Part shown: piece by piece, positions 56,901-64,000 of the stretch
How the letters are laid out: every line of letters begins with the position of its first letter
Numbering within the stretch: position 1 is the stretch's first letter
Source of the DNA: Micractinium sp. NFX-FRZ
Taxonomy: Eukaryota; Chlorophyta; Trebouxiophyceae; Chlorellales; Chlorellaceae
Assembly (NCBI GenBank): GCA_029339195.1
Contig: JAPTJF010000015.1
Span: forward strand, 124,001 to 188,000
DNA: 64,000 bases
Reading direction: 5' to 3'
Position numbers and translations under genes: made by a program
Notes under the pieces: generated by a model
The model's database searches: none
What the model was told of the DNA's origin: nothing
Seen by the model: only the letters and a program-made list of their open reading frames with translations

Positions 56901-59457
56901 CCCGTGCCGACACTTGTGCATCGTGCTGCCACGGCTGCCAGCCGCTGCCCGGGCGTGCGGGCCCGCCGCGGCGACGCTTGTTGGGGCTGCTGCCCAGCTG
57001 CGGCACGCCGGCTGGCGGCACAGCCGCCGCACGCATCACCTGCCGGGCAGAGGAGCAGCAGTGCCACCAGCGATCAGGATAGTGGGATGCCTGGGGAGGC
57101 GAGGAGTGAGCGCCAGGCAACGGCGGGGGGAGAGGCAGCGCCGGCGCAGCAAGGCGGGTTGTTGCCGCGCATGAGAAACTGCCAGCAGCGGGGCGCGGGA
57201 AACCACCTCAGCCCAGGTGTCGATTCGCAGGGACGCCATCATCCCCAGGCGCTGCGCCTCTGTGGCGGCTGTGCAGAATTTCTGGGAGAGAAGAAAGTCC
57301 CAGGCGTCCGTGGCATGCCCCTGCAGCGGTGCACAGGGATTGGCATGGCATGCTTGTTTGAATCCTTGTTTGGGCTCAAAACCTTGTTTGTCGTCAACCA
57401 CGGACTGGCAATGCAAGCAGCAGGCAGCAGGTTGGAGCTCTGCATGGAGAGCAGGGCGCCAGGTGCAGGCACCAGTGGCGTGCACTGGTAGCGGGCATGA
57501 AGCGGCAGCAGGGTGGGCAGGGCAGCTGGGGGCGACACCTGGAGGTCACAAGATGCGGGCAGGAAGAGTGCCGGAAGGGGAGAGGGTGCTGCAGGGCACA
57601 TGTGCTACATGGTGGTGTGGCACAGGTCAAGGAGCTGGGAGTGCACGAGAGAGCAACTGTTGTGCAGCGGCAGAGCGCCCAAAAGTCACAAGCCAGGCAG
57701 GCGGCCGCACCTGCGCCCTGCAGTAGCGCGCGAGTTCCAGGAGCACCGCCTCCCTGCCAGCTGGCGCCATCTGTCACGGAACAGGCAGGGGGGCGCATGC
57801 AATGGTTCATCCATTGGGACAGGCACTTGGGTGCGTGAAACGGCAGGTTCCAACACATCTGGCAGGGCCTGCTGCAGGAGTCGAGCAAGCACTGTGTGGC
57901 GGGCCCCTTGGGAGGGTGGCCTGCATAAACCACGCACAACCAGGCGGCTGTCGAGAGGCGGGCAGCTGCCTGGCAGCTGCTCAGCCAGGTGGGCAGCCGC
58001 CACCTGCCGCCACGGTTGCCCCACCTGGAAGGCTGCCCACTGGTGGAGGAACCTACGGGCCTGGTCGTAACTCAAAGCCGTCGGGTGGCGCTGCTGCAGC
58101 AGCAGCCAGCCTGCGTGGGCAGCAGGGGGGCAGGAGGTGAGGGCGAGAAGGTCACCGTGCTTCTGCTGGTCCCAGGGTGCCACCAGGCACGACTGCAGGC
58201 TACATTACCACGCCAGCCGGCTTCCTGGTCAAGCGCCCTAGCGGCTTGTCCACGGGGTAGGGGCTGGCATGAGCTGGCAACAAGGGGGGCGGCCCGCGTG
58301 CCTGCTCCCAGCGCCTCTGCCAAGCGGGCGCGGCTCTCCGGGTGGCGGTACACCCACGCCTGGCTCAAATTCTCGGCGCGCTGCAGGTTGTGGTTGTTGT
58401 TGTTGCCGGGGCAAGAGGGGGCGGGGAGAGTGGGCGCGACAAAAGGGGTCCGAGGTGCGGGCGGGAGCAGGCCAGAGCACCACCATGCCCACATGGCTCC
58501 AGTGCATCGGTACCCACAACCCAGACCACCACTGGTTAGTAATGACTGCCGCATGCACAACTAAGAAGGCAGGGTTGACGCTGCCGCTGGCTCTCACATC
58601 TGAGGCCATGAGCGTCGCCACCACCCCCGCCAGCCGCTGCCAGTCGCGAGTGGCGGCGCACTGGCGAAGCAGGAACACGAGGTTGCTCAGGTGCTGGTGG
58701 CGCGCCTGCAGGCGGGCAAGCCGGCCGGCAGGCAGGCAGGCAGGAAGGCAGACAGGCAGGTAGGCAGGTAGGCAGGCAGCGGGTGCATGGGGGGCAGCAC
58801 GGCAGAGGCACCCAGCTTCCATCAGTCCCGCTGCCGCCCCAAGAGGATGTGGGTGTAGCAGTGCTGAGCCACGAATGTGCCTGACTTGAGTGTAAAGTGT
58901 AGGTAAGAAAAGACGCATTCAGCAGCCAGACACCAGAGCGGAGCGGACCCCGAAAGGGCCGCCGGCACCGCTAGCGGCCCACCCAGCACCCTCTGCTGCA
59001 ACACCCACCCAGCAGCCCAGCAGCGCACCCCACAGCTCACGTTTCGGTAGTTGGTGTGGAACAGCAGCTGGCGGAGATCATGATCATTCTTCATCCGGGA
59101 GGCACCCTCGCTGCCACCCGCCTCATGTAGCTCCTGCTGCTGGCGCTGGGCAGGAGGGCGGCCGGGGCCGCGCCGCCGGGGCACTGCCGGCTGCTCCTTG
59201 CGACCATCCTCGTCGGCATTGGGCTGCGCCCGCACGCGCCCACGAGTGCCGCCGCCGCCGCTGCTGCCCGTCACATGCTGGTCCATGGGCACGGGCGCCG
59301 TGCACGGCTGCTTCCCAGCAATGCAGTTGGCGCAGCGCCCGCAGGGCGGCAGCAGCTTTGTTTCATCGCCTTCCAGCTTCCCTGCCCGGCAGGCTTGCTT
59401 CCAGTGCGGGTTCAGACAGCTCCTGCATACCCCGCACTTTTGTGCCCGTGGCGGCAT
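53401..59457 (-). CDS. CXXC-like zinc cluster, AT-hook, TPR-solenoid (TAF1A-like?) and PP1-docking protein
   Basis: Thirteen exons (59457-59041, 58705-58598, 58380-58302, 58110-57938, 57770-57711, 57320-57207, 57090-56851, 56623-56542, 56356-55961, 55648-55311, 55029-54866, 54703-54448, 54285-53401) close in frame to 1103 residues. A cysteine cluster at the start (CGVCRSC, then CGRCANC and a final Cys) resembles the CXXC DNA-binding finger. An AT-hook-like RRRGPGRPPAQ follows. The middle is a helical TPR-like solenoid (HQHLSNLVFLLRQCAATRDW; KALQQEPGASQVARQLAQLQ) that recalls TAF1A of the RNA polymerase I factor SL1. That match is weak and from memory. A coiled coil, Gln runs and acidic tail end with SILK at 935-938 and RVQF at 980-983, a classic PP1-binding pair. 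The intron after 58302 has a GC donor. The start could be 66 bases earlier at 59523. Confidence 0.72.
54311..54350 (+). other. tRNA-like fragment in an intron
   Basis: The bases near 54316-54331 (agagatggctgagtg) resemble the 5' arm and A box of a tRNA-Ser, and are followed directly by ggttcgaaccc, a near-perfect B box/T-loop. The anticodon arm is missing and the two boxes almost touch, so this cannot be a working tRNA gene. It may be a tRNA-derived remnant or chance. Confidence 0.3.
55740..55957. repeat. Tandem ~111-bp duplication inside an intron of gene 17
   Basis: A segment containing AATCCAGACA...ATGATCAGCG and AAACACAGCAGCGGCAGT occurs twice at a spacing of 111 bp (ATGATC at 55799 and 55910), with scattered mismatches and a small indel. 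Both copies lie in the intron between exons ending at 55961 and starting at 55648. Confidence 0.75.
58730..58790. repeat. GGCA tetranucleotide tract
   Basis: An impure run of GGCA/GGTA units lies in the first intron of gene 17. Similar intronic runs occur at about 3407-3440, 5940-5965, 8570-8640 and 20870-20910. Confidence 0.75.
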
Positions 59458-60363
59458 GCGCTTGTGGCGGCGGCGGCAGCAGTGGCGGCAGGCTGGGCAG
59501 CGGTTTGCAGCGGCGGCTCGCACGCCCGACTGCCACTGCCTCGCGTCGCCGCACCCTGCTGCTGCGGTCTGGTGTCGGCGGGACTTTGGAACAACCGGAA
59601 GCCGGCAAGAAGGCGCTCCGAAGATAAAATGCGTTCAGGAGAAGGAGAGAAGCGCAGTAGAGGTACTGCAAATGCGACGGAGGCGACGGGAACAGCAGGC
59701 CAGCGGCGCCAGCAGGGCTCCGCCGCCGCCAGCAGGGCTCCGCCGCCGCCGGCAGGGCTCCGCCGCCGCCAACAGGGCTCGGCCGGGCGGGGGTCGCAGG
59801 GGGGAGGCTGGTTCAAAATGGTACGAATTCGAGATTTGGCAATCATTTTACGAGTTCCAGGAGAACCCAATGCTCTTGAACAGGCAATACAGGTGTACAG
59901 GCTCTACAGGTGTACAGGTGCGCATAGGCTGCCAACACAGCGCCAGTTGGCCCTGCCGGGCATGCACCCATGCATGCAGGCAAGCGGAGTCTGTCCCGCT
60001 CAGAGAATGGCATGCAGAACTGTCTGCATCACAGTAAAGCACTGGCTACCTGCCCTGGAGCCTGGAGGCAAGGGACGGCACCTGTTGTTATCATTGCAGG
60101 CATGTGGCATCTGCCAGGCCCATGCTGCAGCAACCAAATTGTCACATGTGAGAGGACCGGCACGTGATCATAGCATAGCAGGCGTGAAAAGTGCCAAGGG
60201 GAAGGGAAGCAGAAGCTGTTTAGAGCAAAAACACAAGGAGCATCGAATCAACTGGGGAGGCCACATTGCAGCAGCCCCGTTGGGTTGGGGGCGGCCAGCA
60301 CGATCCGGTTACGCCATGACTCCCCAGCACCCAACCGTCGCCACGCCGCTGTCTTTGCTGCCC
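59458..60363. other. Promoter region of gene 17 and 3' UTR of gene 18
   Basis: No exon is recognised in 900 bp beyond the possible short extension of gene 17 to 59523. It contains the 20-bp repeat at 59711-59782 and a doubled TACAGGTGTACAGG near 59887-59921. I find no clear TGTAA for gene 18. Confidence 0.4.
59711..59782. repeat. 20-bp tandem repeat, about 3.6 copies
   Basis: The unit AGCAGGGCTCCGCCGCCGCC is repeated at 59711, 59731, 59751 and (partly) 59771 with one or two changes. It lies about 200-300 bp upstream of gene 17 and, since 20 is not a multiple of three, cannot be a coding repeat. Confidence 0.92.
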
Positions 60364-63300
60364 TCAGAAGCCGGCGGCGTAGCGGCGGTACTTGAAGCGC
60401 AGCGTGGCAATGTCGTGGTGCCGCCGCTGCTCGGCGTCGCCCAGCACCGCCGCCGCCTCGCTGAGCAGCTTGAACACTGCGTGAGCGGCGTCTGTGGCCA
60501 GCCCCCAGCCCTGCCCCTGCCTCTTTGCAGCCTTGTCGGGGTGGAAGATGAGCGCCAGCTGGCGGAAGGCAGACTTGACCTCCCCAGGGGCCGCTGCTGG
60601 CTTCACCCCCAGCACAGAGTAGTGGTTGGGTGGCTGGCCTGCCGCTGCGCGGCGCTGCGCCTCCACCAGCCGTGCCGCCACGTCCTGCCCCGCACCCAGC
60701 TCCAGCAGGCGACCCAGGTCCTGCACAGCTCGACAAGTGGGGGGAGAGTGGAAGGCACCAGGTGAGTGCAAGTGAATGTAAGGGTGGTGCCCATGCCCAT
60801 GCATTGCATTGCTCGCTCGTTGGGGGCATGCTGCACACACCGGAGGCACGCATGCATGTGGCCACGATGCAGGCGCAGCAGCACACAGGGTAGCCGCCTC
60901 CCACCCCCCACAGCCAGCCAGCCAGCGACGCCCCCACCTGCCCTCCAGCCCACCTGTGCCGCCGGCCCCCAAGCGCCAACCGCCCAGTAGGCGTCTGCCC
61001 GGCGATGGTAGACGCGGGTGTAAGAGGGGTCCAGCGCCTCGGCCCGGAAGCAGTCTGCCAGGGCATGCAGGTAGCGCCCGCTGGCCTGGTGCGCCGCCGC
61101 TCGGTTGCAGTGCAGTACTGCTGCCAGCGCTGCGGCGCCGCCGTCATCGCTGCTGCTGTCACGGCCACCGCTGCTGCTGCTGGTACTGCTGCTCAGGTCG
61201 CAACCCAGGCCCTCCAGACCCCTGCTGTAGTGCTGCACGGCCTCCTCAAACCGTTCTGCCTGGAAGGCGGCGTTGCCGGCGGCCTTGGCGCCCTCTGCGC
61301 CGCGCCGACGCTCCTCCCGCTGCGTGCGCTGCTCCGCGGCGGCATTGGCCTGACGCAGGCGCTCCACCTCCGCCTGCAGCGTGATGTCGTGTGGTGCAAT
61401 GCAGTGCAGTGGTGGGTGGGCACTTTGGGAAGAGGCCGGCCGGCAAGGAGACGAGAGCAGCTGGGAGATGAAGGGGCACGGCACACGCAGCTGATGCAGA
61501 CACGGCACGGCCTCGAGCGCGACGCATTGTGCTGGAAGGGGCCCAGGTCGGCACATGCCTGGAATGTAAAATATCGCACAGCTAAAGGGGCCACTCACCT
61601 CCAGCTCAGCTGTGCGCCGCTCCGCCTGCTGCAGGCGCTGCTCCTCGGCTGCTGCCTGGGCTGCATCAGCTGCGGCGGGGCCCGGCGGTGGGCTGCTGCA
61701 CAGGGGGGAGCGGCTGGGGATGGGATCGAGCGTGCGGCCTCTGCTGGGCTCCTGATCTTGCTGCCACTGCTGCTGCTGCTGCTGCTGCTGCGAGGCCTGT
61801 GCTGGCTCGGTGGTAGGTGTCGAGGCCACAGGCGCCTGCGGGTGGACGCTGGGCGGAGATGAAGCAACCTGGCGGGCGGCTGAGCGGGGTGGCGGCTGCT
61901 GGCGCACTGGGCTCTCCGCCACATGGCGCGCCGCCGGTATTGTTGACACGTCATCGGCAGGGCCGTTCACGCTGTCATAGCTCCCCTCGGTTGAGCTGTC
62001 ACCTGCATCGCTCTCAAAAGAGTCTGCCAGGACAGCTGCAGCTGCCACGCTGCTCTGCCCAGGCTGCTGCTGCTCCGCCTCCTCCACCACCCGTGCGGCA
62101 GGGGTCTGGCGGAGCGGCGATGGCATCGCACTGCTGCCGCCACCTGCTGCAGCACCATGCTGCCGCGGCTGCATGCCGCCATCGTTGTCGGCCGCTGCCG
62201 CCCCCTGCTGCTGCTGCTGCTGCTCTGCGTGTGCCAGCAGCTGGCCCTGCAGCCGCTCAAGGAGCGTGAGCAGCTCGGACCGCTCCTCATCCCATTCCAC
62301 CTTGTCGGGCCCCCGCCCCCGGCCAGCACGGCGTGCGCTGCTGTTGCCAGCCGCATTGGCATTCTCTTTGTTCAGCAAAGGGGAGCAGCCAGCCGGGATG
62401 GGGAGGCTGCCGCCGCTGCCGTCCTCGCTGGCCTTGGGATGCAGGGGAGGCAGCTGTCCAGGCGTGGCTGTGCCATCCACAGGGCCGCCCGCGAACTGCG
62501 ACCCGGCATGCGGCGGTGGGCTGGCAGGGGGGGAGTCCAGCAGGCCCCCGTGTGCGGCACGAACTGCGTGCAACTGCGCCTCAAGGGACCGGATGCAGGC
62601 CTGCAGCAGGCAGGTTGGCAGGCAGCGCTGGTGGTGTAAAGAAACGCAGTCCCACCTGCAAGGGGCAGGGGGAGGGCAGGACAGCTCTTCCACTCCCTGA
62701 GCACCAAGGCTGCCAGCCTTCAGCAGCGGCTCACCTCGGACTCGCGCTGCTGCCGTTGCAGAGCGTCTCTTAGCTGTGCCGCCTCCTGCTTCTTGTCCAC
62801 GTATGCAGCCAGCAGGCGTGCGTTCTGCAGGCAATGCCGGGCGTTGGTAGGCACTCAAAATTTCATGCACCACCACCATCACAATAACAACAGCAGCCCA
62901 GCTGGGCTTTCATTGCGCACAGCCACAACAAGCATTCCAAGAATCACCAAGCAATGATCTTGTCTTCATGATGCAGCCAATAACTCCAGCACTACCAGCA
63001 CTGCCCGGCTCAGCGCACCTGCGCCGACATCTCCGACAGTGCGTCGCGCGCCGCTCGCCGCGCGGCCAGCATCTCGCGGCACACCTCCTGGCTGCGCTCC
63101 AGCTCAGCCGTCAAGGCGTCGTTCTCCATGGACAGCCGCTCCACGCGGGCAGAGGCCTCCGCCTCGGCGGCGCTCAGCTGCTGCACACGGTCCAGCAGCA
63201 GGCGGCGCTCTGCCTGCGGTGGCCGGTGGTCGGTGCAGCAACGAGCGAGGGCGTTGGTATGGCAGCACAGGACCTGACCTGGCGCCTGGCATTATTAGAC

Positions 63301-64000
63301 GAACGTGCACAGCCCAGTACAGCAGAGCACTCGACGGCTGCCACCTCGGGCTGTCCCTACAGTAAACCACGCTAATTAGCCCTCAACCCATGCTTGCATG
63401 CACTCTCCTCTCCTGCACACCCAACATGCTCACCCTGCACGGCCCCTCCAGGCCCTGCACACACACCTGCAGGTGTTGCGCCTCCCGCTCCGCACCGCTG
63501 CCCCGCGCCCGCAGCCGCTCCAGCTCCGCCTGCAGCTCTGCCTGCCGCCGCTGTGCCCGCTGCGCCTCCATCAGCAGCCCCGCCTTCTCATTCAGCATCC
63601 AGCTGAGCAGCTCTTCCGACCAGCCGGGTGCACCGCCGGCCACGGCCGCTTCCTCTGCCCCGGCTGTGTCCGCTGCTGAAGCGGGCTCACCGCCGGCAGG
63701 CGAGCCGCCAGCGCTGCAAGGGTGAATTGCTGCTGCAAATTCTGCACTCAGGGCTGGTGATGGCGCTGCCCCTGCTTCTGCTGCGCCCTCTCCCGGCTTG
63801 CTGCTCCGTGTGCGCTGCCTGCCGGCGCTGCCGCTGGCGGTGGGCATGGGGGGCGCGCCTGCCCGCGGAGACAGCTCCCCCGCAAAAGAGAAGGCCCGGT
63901 TCAGTGGCGACGTGTGCGCCTCCCTGGCTGTTGCGGCCGCCGCTGCCGTTGCCCCTGGCTCAGCCGCCCCCGATGGCCCAGCCTCGGCAGCCGGTGCCGA
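60364..64000 (-). CDS. Coiled-coil, TPR and C-terminal J-domain co-chaperone (partial, N-terminus outside window)
   Basis: Six exons are visible (64000-63467, 63213-63019, 62824-62735, 62600-61599, 61373-60954, 60720-60364) and the gene continues past the right edge. Coiled coils come first (EAQRAQRRQAELQAELERLR; VERLSMENDALTAELERSQE). A long disordered Ser/Pro/Gln-rich section containing a KEN sequence (LLNKENANA) is next. TPRs follow: GAKAAGNAAFQAERFEEAVQ, CNRAAAHQASGRYLHALADC and PSYTRVYHRRADAYWAVGAW. The C-terminus is a J domain, NHYSVLGVKPAAAPGEVKSA with the HPD signature in LIFHPDKAAKR. TPR plus C-terminal J domain is the DNAJC7/TPR2 plan, which links Hsp70 and Hsp90. The long coiled-coil front end is not part of that plan. 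All five introns seen are phase 0. Confidence 0.88.

Noticed and set aside
59275..60765. A 496-codon open frame on the + strand
   Set aside because: It runs antisense to the J-domain and CXXC-like exons and through the 20-bp repeat. It has no family resemblance; long antisense frames are common in DNA this rich in GC.

Overview
This window is nuclear DNA of a green alga, most probably a Chlorella-like trebouxiophyte. It is very GC-rich, it has many short introns (about 125 by my reconstruction), and TGTAA, the usual polyadenylation signal of green algae, lies downstream of most genes. The proteins (cytosolic NDP kinase, UDP-glucose dehydrogenase, LSM1, Bud32, ceramide synthase, SOUL heme-binding protein) are of plant or algal type. 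I see no prokaryotic operon, transposon, virus, rRNA or intact tRNA gene.

I reconstructed 18 protein genes by joining exons at splice sites. For 17 the joined exons close in frame to a stop; the last runs off the right edge. Left to right: (1) FkbM-type methyltransferase, 532-4265 +; (2) a second class I methyltransferase, 5113-7288 +; (3) LAG1 ceramide synthase, 7740-11422 -; (4) SLC35F6-like transporter, 11738-16152 +; (5) CUE-like/F-box/LRR protein, 16680-21954 -; (6) ankyrin protein, 22453-23164 -; (7) small unknown protein, 23332-23939 +; (8) EamA-like transporter, 24530-26773 +; (9) unknown membrane protein, 27424-29151 -; (10) GH125 alpha-mannosidase, 30060-34425 -; (11) Bud32/PRPK kinase, 34962-37518 -; (12) nucleoside diphosphate kinase, 37815-39575 +; (13) UDP-glucose 6-dehydrogenase, 40684-44756 -; (14) CCCH/CCR4-type nuclease, 45026-48931 +; (15) SOUL protein, 49485-51514 -; (16) LSM1, 51843-53145 +; (17) an 1103-residue protein with a CXXC-like zinc cluster, AT-hook, TPR-like solenoid and PP1-docking tail, 53401-59457 -; (18) coiled-coil/TPR/J-domain co-chaperone, 60364 to beyond 64000 -.

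There is no operon logic. Five head-to-head pairs (3/4, 6/7, 11/12, 13/14, 15/16) share promoter gaps of 167 to 328 bp. Convergent pairs end close together, and the LSM1 and gene-17 tails probably overlap. Loose themes are glycan and nucleotide-sugar metabolism (two membrane-anchored methyltransferases, GH125, UGD, SLC35F6-like) and mRNA decay (LSM1 and CCR4-type).

The most unusual points are the architecture of gene 17, the tandem anchored methyltransferases, nine inferred GC-AG introns, micro-exons in UGD, and an NDP kinase whose first coding exon is only the ATG.
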